A stretch of DNA of 64,000 bases from Frigidibacter oleivorans (GCF_003993775.1 NZ_RJRZ01000018.1:1-64000), one strand, 5' to 3'; positions 8,567 to 19,054 are shown, counted from the first letter of the stretch. Notes: generated by a model not told the origin, from the sequence alone. Numbers and translations: made by a program.

Positions 8567-9166
8567 CTAGACTCCCATGTCGGCCGGCGTCAGCCCCACC
8601 GCCCCGGCCAGGATCAACAGCAGGAAGCCGGCGACGAAGAAACCGCCGAGCAGCGCGAGAAAGACCTTCGGCGCGCTCTGGAATCCGTGCAGTTCGGCGG
8701 TGAACTGGGTCAGCAGCCAGAAGAACAGCACGATCCCGGCAAAGCCGATCAGGAAGGAGGAGAAGGGGAAGAGCAGCGTCACCAGGATCTGCACCGCCTG
8801 CAGGATCACCAGCACGAATTCCGCCCATGTCACCAGCAGCAGCGCATCGGGAAACCCGCCCTGCCCGCCCGCCATCGCGCCGATGCGGGCGATCCCGGCG
8901 GCGAGGATCAGGATCGTTGCCCCCTGCACCGCCGCCGCCGCCAGCGGGCTGACCAGCGCGCCGCCGAATTCGCCCTCGGTCGGCACCGCCAGCGCCATCA
9001 GCGCGATCTGGGTCATCAGCACCGACAGCGCCACCGTGGCGGCCATGGCCAGCCAGCGCGCCTCCATCGGCAGGTCGAGGGCGATCAGCCGCCGGGCCGT
9101 GGGCCGCGGATCGCTGACCGAGTCGCGGGCCAGCGACAACAGCGAGCCCAGGTCGAGACGCATCAT
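8567..9166 (-). CDS. YIP1-family integral membrane protein in the suf operon
   Basis: The 199-residue product has about five transmembrane segments (from VALSVLMTQIALMALA to VFLALLGGFFVAGFLLLILAGAVG) after a cytosolic N-terminus, MMRLDLGSLLSLARDS. Spacing and hydrophobicity match the YIP1 family that recurs in Rhodobacterales suf operons. Its role in Fe-S assembly is not established. GAGAGGAA precedes two consecutive ATG codons (9166 and 9163). The first makes an ATGA overlap with the stop of the previous gene, so translation is probably coupled. Bacterial YIP1 proteins have no defined biochemical activity. Confidence 0.75.
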   Translation of the reverse strand: MMRLDLGSLLSLARDSVSDPRPTARRLIALDLPMEARWLAMAATVALSVLMTQIALMALAVPTEGEFGGALVSPLAAAAVQGATILILAAGIARIGAMAGGQGGFPDALLLVTWAEFVLVILQAVQILVTLLFPFSSFLIGFAGIVLFFWLLTQFTAELHGFQSAPKVFLALLGGFFVAGFLLLILAGAVGLTPADMGV

Positions 9167-9651
9167 TTCCTCTCGAATTCCGCCGCCCAGAGGCCGGCCC
9201 CCCAGATCATCAGGAACGCGGCTAGCACCGCCAGCCCGACCACGGTCTGCGCCGGTCCCGGCCCGATGAAGCCCGCGACCAGCCCCTGCAGCAACATCGC
9301 CGGGCTGACCGCCAGCAGCGCCCAGAACAGCGCCATCCGCGCGCCGAAGAAGCTGCCCCGCCCGCCGGCGGCCCGCGCCGCCAGATGCGCCACCGCAGCG
9401 AGCGCATAGAAGAACAAGGGCGCGAGGAAGACAATGGCCAGCAGCGCGCCCGATAGTCGCGCCTCGAACGGCACCTCGGGCGCGAAGAAGGCCTCGCGCG
9501 ACAGCCTTGGCCATTGCGCGACGAAGATCACGCCCATGGCCAGCATCAGGTAGCCGAGCGCGCGATCCTCGCGCACCCCCGCCGCCAGATGCCGGCGCAT
9601 GACGGCGCGCGGGCGCCGCCAGCTGGCCAGGATATCGGTGGTGACGGGCAT
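9163..9651 (-). CDS. Integral membrane protein in the suf operon
   Basis: The 162-residue product has four likely membrane segments (ALGYLMLAMGVIFVAQW; LSGALLAIVFLAPLFFYALAAV; MALFWALLAVSPAMLLQGL; VVGLAVLAAFLMIWGAGLW). It starts MPVTTDILASWRRPRAVMRRHL. ATG 9651 overlaps the sufD stop by one base (TGATG) and its own stop overlaps the next start, so sufD, this gene and the YIP1 gene are tightly coupled. It looks like a distant companion of the YIP1-like protein, possibly a heteromeric partner (inference). No enzymatic motif is visible. Confidence 0.7.
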   Translation of the reverse strand: MPVTTDILASWRRPRAVMRRHLAAGVREDRALGYLMLAMGVIFVAQWPRLSREAFFAPEVPFEARLSGALLAIVFLAPLFFYALAAVAHLAARAAGGRGSFFGARMALFWALLAVSPAMLLQGLVAGFIGPGPAQTVVGLAVLAAFLMIWGAGLWAAEFERK

Positions 9652-10975
9652 CAGCCGTGACGCGCCAGCCAGGCTTCCAGCCGGCGGGTGATCTCGCCCG
9701 CCAGCTCCTCGTCCTCGATCTCGGCGATGGCGTCGCCGAGGAAGGACAGGGTCAGCAGCACCTGCGCCTCGGCCAGCGGCACCCCGCGCGAGCGCAGGTA
9801 GAACAGCGCCGTCTCGTCGATCGCGCCCGAGGTGGACCCGTGCGAGCATTTCACGTCATCGGCATAGATTTCCAGTTCCGGCTTGGACAGGAACTGGCTG
9901 TCCTCGTCCAGCAGCAGCGACTGGCTGATCTGATAGCCGTCGGTCTTCTGCGCCACCTGCTTCACGAGGATCTTGCCCTGGAAGACGCCGACCGCGCCGT
10001 TCTTCAGCACCTTCTTGAACACCTGACGGCTTTCGCAGCCGGGCGCCGCATGGGTGATGAAGACGGTGTCGTCGTGATGCCCGGGAACCGTCGCCCCGTC
10101 CAGCACCGTGGCCCCGGCCAGATGCGCCGACCCGCCCGCGCCCGCCAGCTCGACCACGTATTCGTTGCGCGTCAGCCGGCCGTTCGCGGTCAGGGTGAAG
10201 GACTTGAACAGCGCCCCCGCACCGACCCGGGCGAAGACATGGGTGTTCATCCGCCGGTCGGGGTCGCGCCCCTGGGTGCGGATATGGTGGAAGCGGGCGC
10301 CATCGGCGACCTCGACCTCCATCACCGTGTTCAGCCGCGCGGCGGCGGGACCGTTTTCCAGCACCGTCAGTTCCGCGCCTTCCTCCAGCCGGATCAGGTG
10401 GTGCAGCATCGCATCGGCCTGCCCGTCGCGGTGGATATAGACCAGCGAGACCGGCTTGGCCGCCTTGCCCGTCACCCGGATCAGCAGCCCGTCCTGCGCG
10501 ACCGCGGTGTTCAGCGCAGCGAAGGGACGCGCCACCGGCACCTGCCCCGCCGCCTCGAGCCGGCCAAAGGCGGGCGCGGCCCAGCCATGCGCCGGGTGGA
10601 TGTCGGCCGCGGCGACCTCGGCCAGCCGCGCGATCTCGATCCCGGCCATGTCCAGCGGGTCGGATTGCGCCGCGTCGAAGACGCCGTCGACGAAGACCAG
10701 CCGCAGCCGGTCGATGCTGCCGAAGATCGGCACGTCGACCGCGGGCCAAGGCTCCACCGCCGCCGGTCCCGCGGCGTTCAGGTCAGCCGGATCGGTGTAG
10801 CGCCAGTATTCGTCGCGCCGGTGCGGCAGCCCCATCGCCCGCAGCCGGTCCAGTGCCGCGCCGCGCGCCGCCGCGAAGGCCCCGCCCTGCGGCAGGTCCA
10901 GCGCCGCGAGCCGCGCCGCCGTCGCCTCGGCCCGATGGGCGGCGAACCGGTCGGCCTGCGCCCTGCTCTGCGCCA

Positions 10976-10976
<1 letters not shown>
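9651..10976 (-). CDS. sufD: Fe-S cluster assembly protein SufD
   Basis: SufD is the 441-residue partner of SufB in the SufBC2D scaffold on which Fe-S clusters are built. The C-terminal beta-helix core is recognisable: HHIRTQGRD, ARVGAGALFKSFTLT, GHHDDTVFITHAAPGCESRQVFK, GAVGVFQGKILV, and KCSHGSTSGAIDETALFYLRSRG. The N-terminus (MAQSRAQADRFAAHRAEA) is the variable helical part. ATG 10976 overlaps the sufC stop as TGATG. The order sufB-(FkbM)-sufC-sufD is conventional apart from the extra gene. Confidence 0.95.
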
Positions 10977-11731
<755 letters not shown>

Positions 11732-11825
11732 CTCGTCCTCTTTCGCATCTTCGGCCCGCCGCAGGCATCGCCGCCGCGGGCATCGTCCTCGGGTCCGGTC
11801 GCGCGGCCCTGGGGGCCGCCGCCGG

Positions 11826-12743
11826 TCAACTCGTCATCGCCGCATCGGCGGGCTGGCCCTGCCCCGGCTCCGCCGCATCGGCGCGGAACCGGGCGGGCAG
11901 CGCATCGACATAGGCGGCAGGCAGGTCCGGCACCGCCGCCCCGCGCGCCACCAGCGCATCGAGGCAGTGCAGCGTCAGGCTGTGGCTGTCCCAGACCGCG
12001 GACGCCAGCAGCGCCAGCATCGCCACCTGCCGGTCCGACCAGTCGCCCATGCCCGCCGGGTCGCGGATATAGACCACGTCGCCGTCCACCGCCTGATCCT
12101 GCACCCGCCGCTTGCGCAGCCGCGCCATCTGCGAATTGGGCAGCGCCCGCATCTTCACCGGCAGGAGGCGGTGCAGGGTAAAGCCCTGATCCCGCAGCTC
12201 GGCATCGGTGGCCGCCAGCATCGGTTCGCCGTCGTAAAGCCGGTAGTAGCGCTGCTCGACGATCACCGCGACCGCCTGCGCCAGAACCTGCCGCCCGCCG
12301 CGGAATACGCCCAGCTCCCCGCCCTGGATGTCGATCTTCAGCAGGTCGATCCGGCCCAGCCCCTCGGCCGCGTCCAGCGCCACCGTCTGCATCGGCACCC
12401 GCGCCTTTACCGCCGACCAGCCGGGCACGCCCAGATAGGCCATGCCGGGGCGGTGCGGCTCGAAGACAGAGGTCAAGCCCGACGAGCGGTAGATGCGCAG
12501 GTCCACCGGCCCGCCTTCGCCCACGGCATGCGGCAGGTAGGTTTCCAGCGGCCCCTTGCTGCGGTCGAGTTCGGCAAAGGCATCCGGCTGCGGCTCGAAC
12601 CCCACGACCTCGCAGCCGCCCATGGCCAGCAGCCCGGCATAGGGCGGCTCGTTGATCGGGTTCGCGCCGACATCGGCCACGCGCGGCAGGCCGAGGCCCG
12701 CCAGCCGGTCGAGCAGCAGCCGCACCGCGCCCGCCGCCTCCAT
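11826..12743 (-). CDS. FkbM-family methyltransferase inserted between sufB and sufC
   Basis: The 305-residue protein contains an S-adenosylmethionine-binding region (VADVGANPINEP, then CEVVGFEPQPDAFAEL) and the FkbM-type motif DLLKIDIQGGELGVFRGG. FkbM-type enzymes methylate hydroxyl groups on polyketides, sugars or lipids; the substrate here is unknown. The start overlaps the sufB stop (TGATG), so it is translated with the Fe-S genes although no link to Fe-S assembly is known. The Pro/Ala/Gln-rich C-terminus (AAEPGQGQPADAAM) looks unstructured. Confidence 0.78.
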   Translation of the reverse strand: MEAAGAVRLLLDRLAGLGLPRVADVGANPINEPPYAGLLAMGGCEVVGFEPQPDAFAELDRSKGPLETYLPHAVGEGGPVDLRIYRSSGLTSVFEPHRPGMAYLGVPGWSAVKARVPMQTVALDAAEGLGRIDLLKIDIQGGELGVFRGGRQVLAQAVAVIVEQRYYRLYDGEPMLAATDAELRDQGFTLHRLLPVKMRALPNSQMARLRKRRVQDQAVDGDVVYIRDPAGMGDWSDRQVAMLALLASAVWDSHSLTLHCLDALVARGAAVPDLPAAYVDALPARFRADAAEPGQGQPADAAMTS

Positions 12744-14311
12744 CAGCCGACGCTCCCCTCGAGGCTGATCGCGACCAGTTGCTGCGCCTCCATGGCGAAT
12801 TCCATCGGCAGCGCCTGCAGAACCTCGCGGCAGAAGCCGTTGACGACCAGCGCCACCGCCTCTTCCTCGTCCATGCCGCGCTGGCGGCAGTAGAACAGCT
12901 GGTCGTCATCGACCTTCGAGGTGGTGGCCTCGTGCTCCACCCGGCTCGAGGTGTTCTTGACCTCGATATAGGGAACGGTATGCGCGCCACATTTGTCGCC
13001 GATCAGCAGGCTGTCACATTGCGTGTAGTTGCGGCTGTCGGTGGCCTTCGGGTGCATGCTGACCAGCCCGCGATAGGTGTTCTGCGCCTGACCGGCCGAG
13101 ATACCCTTCGACACGATCCGGCTGCGGGTGTTCTTGCCCAGATGGACCATCTTGGTGCCGGTATCGGCCTGCTGGAAGTTGTTGGCAATGGCGATGGAAT
13201 AGAACTCGCCCTGGCTCTCGTCGCCGCGCAGGATGCAGGACGGGTATTTCCAGGTGATGGCCGAGCCGGTTTCCACCTGCGTCCACATCACCTTGGCCCG
13301 CGCCTCGCGGCAGTCGGCACGCTTGGTGACGAAGTTGTAGATGCCGCCGCGGCCTTCCTCGTCGCCCGGATACCAGTTCTGGACGGTCGAGTATTTCACC
13401 TCGGCATCCTCCAGCACCACGATCTCCACCACCGCCGCGTGCAGCTGGTGGGTATCGCGCTTGGGCGCGGTGCAGCCTTCGAGATAGCTCACATAGCTGC
13501 CCTTGTCGGCGATGATCAGCGTGCGCTCGAACTGGCCGGTGTTTTCCGCATTGATGCGGAAATAGGTGGACAGCTCCATCGGGCAGCGCACCCCCGGCGG
13601 GATGTAGACGAAGCTGCCGTCCGAGAAGACCGCCGAATTCAGCGTGGCGAAGAAGTTGTCCGACTGCGGCACGACCGAACCGAGGTATTTCTTCACCAGG
13701 TCGGGATGTTCGCGGATCGCTTCCGAGATCGAGCAGAAGATCACCCCGGCCTTGGCCAGTTCGGCCTTGAACGTGGTTCCGACCGAGACGCTGTCGAAGA
13801 CCGCGTCCACCGCCACGCGCCGACCTTCGGTTTCCGCCGCCGCCATGTCGCGCCCGGGCGAGGGCGCCGCGCCCTCCACCCCGGCGAGGATCATCTGCTC
13901 CTTCAGCGGGATGCCCAGCTTCTGGTAGGTTTCCAGCAGCTTCGGGTCCACCTCGTCGAGGCTTTTCGGCTTCACCGCCATGCTCTTCGGCTTGGCGTAG
14001 TAATATTGGTCCTGATAGTCGATCTCGGGGTAATGCAGCATCGCCCAGCGGGGCTCTTCCATGCCCTGCCAGCGGCGGAACGCCTCCAGCCGCCAGTCGG
14101 TCATCCAGCCCGGCTCGCCGTTCTTTTCCGAGATCAGGCGCACGATGTCCTCGGACAGGCCCTTGGGGGCATAGTCCATCTCGATCTCGGTTTCCCAGCC
14201 GTACTTGTAGCTGCCCATGTTGCGCACGGTCTCGATCGTTTCGCGATCGACGCCCTCGCGCACCTCCAGTTCAGCTTCTGTCGTGGGTGCCATGATCTTT
14301 CCGTCCATCAT
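12743..14311 (-). CDS. sufB: Fe-S cluster assembly scaffold SufB
   Basis: SufB is the cluster-building subunit of SufBCD. The 522-residue sequence is highly typical: [84 protein letters not shown], and [27 protein letters not shown] lies seven bases before ATG 14311, and a second ATG follows at once. The start lies right at the stop of the upstream class I desulfurase. The open frame extends further upstream, but that part only overlaps the desulfurase gene. Confidence 0.96.
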   Translation of the reverse strand: MMDGKIMAPTTEAELEVREGVDRETIETVRNMGSYKYGWETEIEMDYAPKGLSEDIVRLISEKNGEPGWMTDWRLEAFRRWQGMEEPRWAMLHYPEIDYQDQYYYAKPKSMAVKPKSLDEVDPKLLETYQKLGIPLKEQMILAGVEGAAPSPGRDMAAAETEGRRVAVDAVFDSVSVGTTFKAELAKAGVIFCSISEAIREHPDLVKKYLGSVVPQSDNFFATLNSAVFSDGSFVYIPPGVRCPMELSTYFRINAENTGQFERTLIIADKGSYVSYLEGCTAPKRDTHQLHAAVVEIVVLEDAEVKYSTVQNWYPGDEEGRGGIYNFVTKRADCREARAKVMWTQVETGSAITWKYPSCILRGDESQGEFYSIAIANNFQQADTGTKMVHLGKNTRSRIVSKGISAGQAQNTYRGLVSMHPKATDSRNYTQCDSLLIGDKCGAHTVPYIEVKNTSSRVEHEATTSKVDDDQLFYCRQRGMDEEEAVALVVNGFCREVLQALPMEFAMEAQQLVAISLEGSVG

Positions 14312-14312
14312 T

Positions 14313-15395
14313 TCATTGCCTTCCGGCCAGTTCTTCATGCCCGGCACGCGCCCCGTGCCGCGCCCTTGCCCGGCCCCAGGCTGCCGCAAAGCGTTCCACT
14401 TCGGCACGCCCGATGCCCGGACCGATCGAAACCCGGATCGCACTGGCCGCGGCCAGCGGATCGAAGCCCATGGCGGCCAGCGTCCGCGACGGACGCACCT
14501 TGCCGCTGGAACAGGCGGACCCGGCCGAAACCGCGAAACCCGCAAGGTCCATCTGCATCACCTGCGTCTCGCCCTTCCAGCCGGGCGCGATCAGGGTCAC
14601 GGTGTTCGGCAGCCGAGGCGCGGTCCTTGCCGCAAATGTAACATCCGGGGCGCAGGCTTCCAGCGCCTTTTCTAGAATATTTCTAACTTCCGCAACCTCG
14701 TCCCACAGGCCGGCGGCAAGATCGCGCTGCGCCGCCTCGGCCGCCGCCGCGAAGCCCGCGATGCCGATCAGGTTTTCCGTTCCGGCGCGGCGGCCCATCT
14801 CCTGCCCGCCGCCGCGGATCTGCGCCGCGATCTCCGTCCCCGGCCGCAGCACCAGCGCCCCCACGCCCTTGGGCCCGCCCAGCTTGTGCGCCGAAACGAA
14901 ACCGGCCGCGATCCCCGACCAGTCGAAGGCGAAGGGGATCTTGCCGAAGCCCTGCGTCAGGTCGCTGACCGCCAGCCCCTCGGGCAGGTCCTGAACCGCG
15001 CCTGTCTCGCTGTTGGCCAGTTGCAGCGTGCTGCGGCCCGGGTCCGCCACCGTCACCCGCCCGTCGGCATCCACGGGCAGCACCGGGTCGGTCCAGGCCA
15101 GCACCGCCTCGTGCTCGACCTCTGCCGATAGCAGGTCGCGCCCCGCGCAGGCCAGCGCCGCGGCCTCGGTCGCGCCAGAGGTGAAGACGATATCGGCAGC
15201 CTCGGCCCCGAGTGCCGTGGCGATCTGCCCGCGCGCGCGTTCGACCAGCGCCTTCGCCGCCCGCCCCTCGGCATGAACCGACGAGGGGTTGCCGACCAGA
15301 TCGCAGGCCGCGGCCATTGCCGCCCGCGCCTCGGGGCGCAGCGGTGCGGTCGCGTTCCAGTCGAGATAGACCCTGTCGGTCACGACCGTCGTCAC
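14313..15395 (-). CDS. Class I (IscS/NifS-like) cysteine desulfurase of the suf operon
   Basis: This PLP-dependent desulfurase is of the IscS/NifS group, shorter than usual (360 residues). Visible marks are [28 protein letters not shown], the PLP Lys171 in [17 protein letters not shown], and the flexible-loop Cys295 in [10 protein letters not shown]. It would give sulfur to SufB or to tRNA thiolation. The start is uncertain. GTG 15395 has AAGGA directly against it with no spacer; GTG 15383 lies about eleven bases after AAGGAG and would give MTDRVYLDW, a more ordinary beginning. It sits between iscR and sufB, as in Rhodobacter relatives. Confidence 0.9.
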   Translation of the reverse strand: MTTVVTDRVYLDWNATAPLRPEARAAMAAACDLVGNPSSVHAEGRAAKALVERARGQIATALGAEAADIVFTSGATEAAALACAGRDLLSAEVEHEAVLAWTDPVLPVDADGRVTVADPGRSTLQLANSETGAVQDLPEGLAVSDLTQGFGKIPFAFDWSGIAAGFVSAHKLGGPKGVGALVLRPGTEIAAQIRGGGQEMGRRAGTENLIGIAGFAAAAEAAQRDLAAGLWDEVAEVRNILEKALEACAPDVTFAARTAPRLPNTVTLIAPGWKGETQVMQMDLAGFAVSAGSACSSGKVRPSRTLAAMGFDPLAAASAIRVSIGPGIGRAEVERFAAAWGRARARHGARAGHEELAGRQ

Positions 15396-15413
15396 TCCTT
15401 CGGGCAGGCGCCC

Positions 15414-15872
15414 CTATTCGTCCACCACGCGGAACAGCGTCGGCACGGCCGGACAGGGCTTCAGCCCGTTGCCCACCACATCCGACAGCCGGGTCTGGTG
15501 CAGGAACACATAGACATTGGCCGACAGGCTTTCCCACAGCCGGTTGGTCATCGACTGCGCCCGGCTGCCCGACAGCCCGCCCGAGGCGCCGGCGCCCGAA
15601 TGCATCGCGCTGACCGTCTCCTCGACCGCCTCCAGCACCTCGGACACGCGGATCTCTTCGGTCGGGCGCGCCAGACGATAGCCGCCGCCCGGGCCGCGCA
15701 CCGATTCAACCAGCCCCGCCCGCCGCAGCTTGACGAACAACTGTTCCAGATAGGGCAGCGAAATGTCCTGCCGGCGCGAGATTTCGGACAGCGTCGTCAG
15801 CATGCCCGGCCGAGCCGTCGCCAGATCGACCAGCGCGACCATCGCATAGCGCCCCTTCGTCGAAAGCTTCAT
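15414..15872 (-). CDS. iscR: Rrf2-family regulator IscR
   Basis: The 152-residue winged-helix repressor of the Rrf2/IscR family is first gene of the suf operon. MKLSTKGRYAMVALVDLA and the recognition region SLPYLEQLFVKLRRAGLVESVRG...GYRLARP are typical. Unlike E. coli IscR, with three cluster-binding cysteines, it has only one cysteine (KPCPAVP near the C-terminus). Rhodobacter sphaeroides IscR likewise lacks the three-Cys set and is reported to act as an iron-responsive repressor. ATG 15872 follows GGGAGG at five bases. It probably controls its own promoter just upstream. Confidence 0.93.
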   Translation of the reverse strand: MKLSTKGRYAMVALVDLATARPGMLTTLSEISRRQDISLPYLEQLFVKLRRAGLVESVRGPGGGYRLARPTEEIRVSEVLEAVEETVSAMHSGAGASGGLSGSRAQSMTNRLWESLSANVYVFLHQTRLSDVVGNGLKPCPAVPTLFRVVDE

Positions 15873-16048
15873 CACCACCTCCCTCGACCGGCCCGCCTGC
15901 CGGCCTCACCCGCATCACCGGCCCGCCACGGGCGTCCGGTCCGTCCTGTCCATACCCCGCCGGCCCGCGCGAGCCAAAGACATTGACGCCGCATGGAAGG
16001 CCGCTTAACTCCTGACCGACCGCGGCCTGGCTCTGCCGGACCGTATCT

Positions 16049-16099
16049 TAGAATTCTTCTAGAGTATCCGAGTCATTCGGTCAAGTATTGACCGGATAC
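16049..16099. promoter_or_regulatory. iscR-suf promoter and operator with nested palindromes
   Basis: On the minus strand TTGACC (16079-16084) and TAGAAG (16056-16061), 17 bases apart, make a plausible promoter for iscR-suf. The -10 is inside TAGAA-TTC-TTCTA (16049-16061). Upstream lie GGTCAA-GTA-TTGACC (16079-16093) and a wider pair GTATCCG (16064-16070) / CGGATAC (16093-16099). These are candidate IscR or other iron-regulator sites. The region also lies before the divergent hydrolase gene at 16119. Confidence 0.6.
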
Positions 16100-16118
16100 G
16101 AGGACCAGGCGAGGCCCG

Positions 16119-16778
16119 ATGCCCGAAGTGATATTCCCCGGCCCCGAGGGCCGTCTGGAAGGCCGCTATCATCCCCAGAAGGACCGTGACGCCCCCATCG
16201 CCATCGTGCTGCATCCGCATCCGCAGTTCGGCGGCACGATGAACAACCGCGTCGTCTATAACCTGCACTACGCCTTCCACAAGCTGGGCTTCACCGTGCT
16301 GCGCTTCAACTTCCGCGGCGTCGGGCGCAGCCAGGGCGAATACGACCAGGGCATCGGCGAACTGTCCGATGCGGCCTCGGCGCTGGACTACCTGCAGGCG
16401 ATGAACCCCAATTCCAAGCATTGCTGGGTCGCGGGCTTCTCTTTCGGCGCCTGGATCGGGATGCAGCTGCTGATGCGGCGGCCGGAAATCACCGGCTTCA
16501 TCTCGGTCGCGCCGCCCGCGAACATGTATGACTTCTCGTTCCTCGCCCCCTGCCCCTCCTCCGGGCTGATCATCAACGGCACCGCCGACCGGGTCGCGCC
16601 GCCGAAGGACACGGCGTCGCTGGTGGGCAAGCTGCGCGAGCAGAAGGGCATCACCATCACCCATTCGCAGGTCGAGGGCGCGGACCACTTCTTCAAGGAC
16701 GAGGAAGCGCATATGAAGCCGATGATCGACACGGTCACCGACTATGTCCGCCGCCGTCTGGGCGAAGGCACGAGGTAG
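16119..16778 (+). CDS. Alpha/beta hydrolase, divergent from iscR
   Basis: The 219-residue single-domain alpha/beta hydrolase has HPHPQFGGTMNNRVV (oxyanion region), the nucleophile elbow GFSFG with Ser108, an acid in GTADRVAPPKD, and a catalytic His in GADHFF. No signal peptide. It belongs to a group often annotated as dienelactone-hydrolase-like or CocE-type, with unknown substrate. It is commonly found beside suf genes in Rhodobacterales. A weak GAGG precedes ATG 16119. It may share regulation with iscR through the intervening palindromes. Confidence 0.85.
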   Translation: MPEVIFPGPEGRLEGRYHPQKDRDAPIAIVLHPHPQFGGTMNNRVVYNLHYAFHKLGFTVLRFNFRGVGRSQGEYDQGIGELSDAASALDYLQAMNPNSKHCWVAGFSFGAWIGMQLLMRRPEITGFISVAPPANMYDFSFLAPCPSSGLIINGTADRVAPPKDTASLVGKLREQKGITITHSQVEGADHFFKDEEAHMKPMIDTVTDYVRRRLGEGTR

Positions 16779-16781
16779 CGG

Positions 16782-17051
16782 ATGGCGCTGATCGACGATC
16801 TGGCGGACAAGCTGGCGCAGGATGTGCTCGCGGCGCAGCCGGAACTCGACGACGACCGCTTCTACGAAAAGGTCGCCCGCTCGATCGGCGCGCTGTCGCC
16901 CACGATGCAGGAGGCATTCATGACCTCGATCCGGCTGCGCCTGGCCGAACTGCGCGGCCGCGCCTTCCTCGAGGCGAGCCTCAAGGCCCGGCGCGAGGGC
17001 GGATCGGGTCCCGAGGCCCCGAAGGAACGCCAGGAGCTGGGGGGGCATTGA
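16782..17051 (+). CDS. Small conserved-looking hypothetical protein
   Basis: Not recognised. The 89-residue protein is charged and mostly helical (MALIDDLADKLAQDVLAAQPELDDDRFYEKVARSIGALSP). It begins 3 bases after the hydrolase stop with GAGG ahead of it, and its stop overlaps the TTG start of the HD-domain gene, so the three genes form an operon. No signal peptide, membrane segment or metal motif can be seen. Confidence 0.68.
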   Translation: MALIDDLADKLAQDVLAAQPELDDDRFYEKVARSIGALSPTMQEAFMTSIRLRLAELRGRAFLEASLKARREGGSGPEAPKERQELGGH

Positions 17052-17713
17052 CCCGGCCCGCCCCGACCCCGGGGGCAGGTGCCTCCGATGTCTTTGCCGG
17101 CGCCGACGCCGCCCCGGGCGACCGCCTCGCCGCCCAGATGGCCTTCCTGATCGAGGCCGACCGGCTGAAGACGGTGCTGCGCGCCTCGACGCTGGCCGAC
17201 GGATCGCGGCGCGAGAATTCGGGCGAACATTCCTGGCATCTGGCGCTGTATGCGATGGTTCTTGCCGATCAGGCCGCGCCCGGCGTCGATATCGGCCGGG
17301 TGATCCGGATGCTGATCCTGCACGATCTGGTCGAGATCGATGTGGGCGACGTGCCGATCCATTCCGGCGACGGCACCGCCCATGCCAGCGCCGCGGTGCA
17401 GGCGGCCGAGGCGGCGGCGGCGGCCCGGATCTTCGGACTTTTGCCCCCGGACCAGGGGGCCGAACTGCTGGCGCTGTGGCAGGAATTCGAGGCGGCCGAG
17501 ACCCCCGACGCCATTTTCGCCAAGGCGCTCGACCGGGTGCAGCCGGTGATGCAGAACCTCGCCTCGGGCGGCGGCACCTGGGTAACCTATGGCGTCACCT
17601 CCGAACAGCTCGACAGCCGGGTGGGCACCCGGGTGGCGCGCGGCGCGCCCGCCCTGTGGGACTGGGTCCGCGCCCGGACCCGGGCCTTTTTCGACGACCG
17701 GCCGGAGCGGTGA
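17048..17713 (+). CDS. HD-domain phosphohydrolase (YfbR-like)
   Basis: The product has an HD domain of the YfbR/HDDC2 type, metal-dependent 5'-nucleotidase or phosphohydrolase: SGEHSWHLALYAMVL with His61, then LILHDLVEIDVGD with the His92-Asp93 pair, and a downstream Asp in KALDRVQP. The substrate is probably a deoxynucleoside monophosphate by family (not provable here). The start is unusual: TTG 17048 overlaps the previous stop as TTGA. The only in-frame ATG (17138) would remove about 30 residues but keep the domain, so the true start is open. Confidence 0.82.
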   Translation: MTRPAPTPGAGASDVFAGADAAPGDRLAAQMAFLIEADRLKTVLRASTLADGSRRENSGEHSWHLALYAMVLADQAAPGVDIGRVIRMLILHDLVEIDVGDVPIHSGDGTAHASAAVQAAEAAAAARIFGLLPPDQGAELLALWQEFEAAETPDAIFAKALDRVQPVMQNLASGGGTWVTYGVTSEQLDSRVGTRVARGAPALWDWVRARTRAFFDDRPER

Positions 17714-17754
17714 CCGCGCATTCCGGCGAAATCGGTATGCAATAGCACACCGCC

Positions 17755-17772
17755 TTTCCCGATGCCGGGAAA
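17755..17772. promoter_or_regulatory. Perfect small inverted repeat before icd
   Basis: TTTCCCG-ATGC-CGGGAAA, a 7-bp stem with a 4-base loop, lies 47 bases before the icd start. No T-run follows on either strand. It could be an operator, a weak terminator of the HD gene or an mRNA-leader hairpin. Confidence 0.3.
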
Positions 17773-17819
17773 TCCGTTAAGGACCGTCCAAACCCCGAGT
17801 CACGCAACCGGAGAGGCAC

Positions 17820-19034
17820 ATGACCAAGATCAAGGTGGACAACCCCGTCGTCGAGATGGACGGCGACGAGATGACCCGGATCATCTGGGACTTCATCAAG
17901 AAGAAGCTGATCCTGCCCTATCTGGACATCGACCTGCTCTACTACGATCTCGGCATCGAGGAGCGTGACCGCACCGAGGACCAGATCACCATCGACGCCG
18001 CCCTGAAGACCAGGGAAGTCGGCGTCGCGGTCAAATGCGCCACCATCACCCCCGACGAGGCGCGGGTCGAGGAATTCGGCCTGAAGTCGATGTGGAAGTC
18101 GCCGAACGGCACCATCCGCAACATCCTGGGCGGCGTGATCTTCCGCCAGCCGATCATCTGCAAGAACGTGCCGCGCCTGGTGCCGGGCTGGACCAAGCCG
18201 ATCGTCGTCGGCCGCCATGCCTTCGGCGACCAGTATCGCGCCACCGACTTCCGCTTCCCCGGCAAGGGCAAGCTGACGCTGAAATTCGTGGGCGACGACG
18301 GCGAGGTGATCGAGCGCGAGGTGTTCCAGTCGCCGGGCTCCGGCGTGGTCATGGGCATGTACAACCTCGACGAGTCGATCATCGACTTCGCCCGCGCGTC
18401 GATGAACTATTCGCTGAACCTCGGCTGGCCGCTGTACCTGTCGACCAAGAACACCATCCTCAAGGCCTATGACGGCCGGTTCAAGGACCTGTTCCAGAAG
18501 GTCTATGACGAGGAGTTCGCCGACAAGTTCAAGGCCGCCGGCATCACCTACGAACACCGGCTGATCGACGACATGGTGGCCTCGGCGCTGAAATGGTCGG
18601 GCGGCTATGTCTGGGCCTGCAAGAACTATGACGGCGACGTGCAGTCGGACACGGTGGCGCAGGGCTTCGGCTCGCTGGGTCTGATGACCTCGGTGCTGAT
18701 GACGCCCGACGGAAAGACGGTCGAGGCCGAGGCGGCGCATGGCACCGTGACCCGCCACTATCGCCAGCATCAGGCCGGCAAGGAGACCTCGACCAACTCC
18801 ATCGCTTCGATCTACGCCTGGACGGGCGGGCTGAAGCACCGCGCGACGCTCGACGGCAACGACCAGCTGATGCGCTTTGCGCAGACGCTGGAGCAGGTGA
18901 CGGTGCAGGCCGTGGAAGACGGGTTCATGACCAAGGATCTGGCGCTGCTGGTCGGGCCGGACCAGAAATGGCTGACCACGATGGGTTACCTGGAAAAGGT
19001 CGACGACTACCTGAACAAGGCGCTGGCGGGCTGA
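17820..19034 (+). CDS. icd: NADP-dependent isocitrate dehydrogenase
   Basis: This enzyme oxidises isocitrate to 2-oxoglutarate with NADP in the TCA cycle. The 404-residue sequence belongs to the short homodimeric eukaryote-like subfamily II found in Rhodobacterales: [27 protein letters not shown] (substrate-binding Ser/Asn/Arg), [21 protein letters not shown], the catalytic area [29 protein letters not shown], and [12 protein letters not shown] (NADP binding). The length is normal. It is a monocistronic unit with its own strong terminator after it. Confidence 0.96.
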   Translation: MTKIKVDNPVVEMDGDEMTRIIWDFIKKKLILPYLDIDLLYYDLGIEERDRTEDQITIDAALKTREVGVAVKCATITPDEARVEEFGLKSMWKSPNGTIRNILGGVIFRQPIICKNVPRLVPGWTKPIVVGRHAFGDQYRATDFRFPGKGKLTLKFVGDDGEVIEREVFQSPGSGVVMGMYNLDESIIDFARASMNYSLNLGWPLYLSTKNTILKAYDGRFKDLFQKVYDEEFADKFKAAGITYEHRLIDDMVASALKWSGGYVWACKNYDGDVQSDTVAQGFGSLGLMTSVLMTPDGKTVEAEAAHGTVTRHYRQHQAGKETSTNSIASIYAWTGGLKHRATLDGNDQLMRFAQTLEQVTVQAVEDGFMTKDLALLVGPDQKWLTTMGYLEKVDDYLNKALAG

Positions 19035-19054
19035 TCGCCCCCGGCGGAAATTGG

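Noticed and set aside
6089-9409. Very long open frame on the plus strand (about 1100 codons) across the EEP, sufS and membrane-protein genes
   Set aside because: It covers well-supported genes in other frames. The translation is Arg/Gly/His-rich with no domains, typical for GC-rich antisense frames lacking stops.
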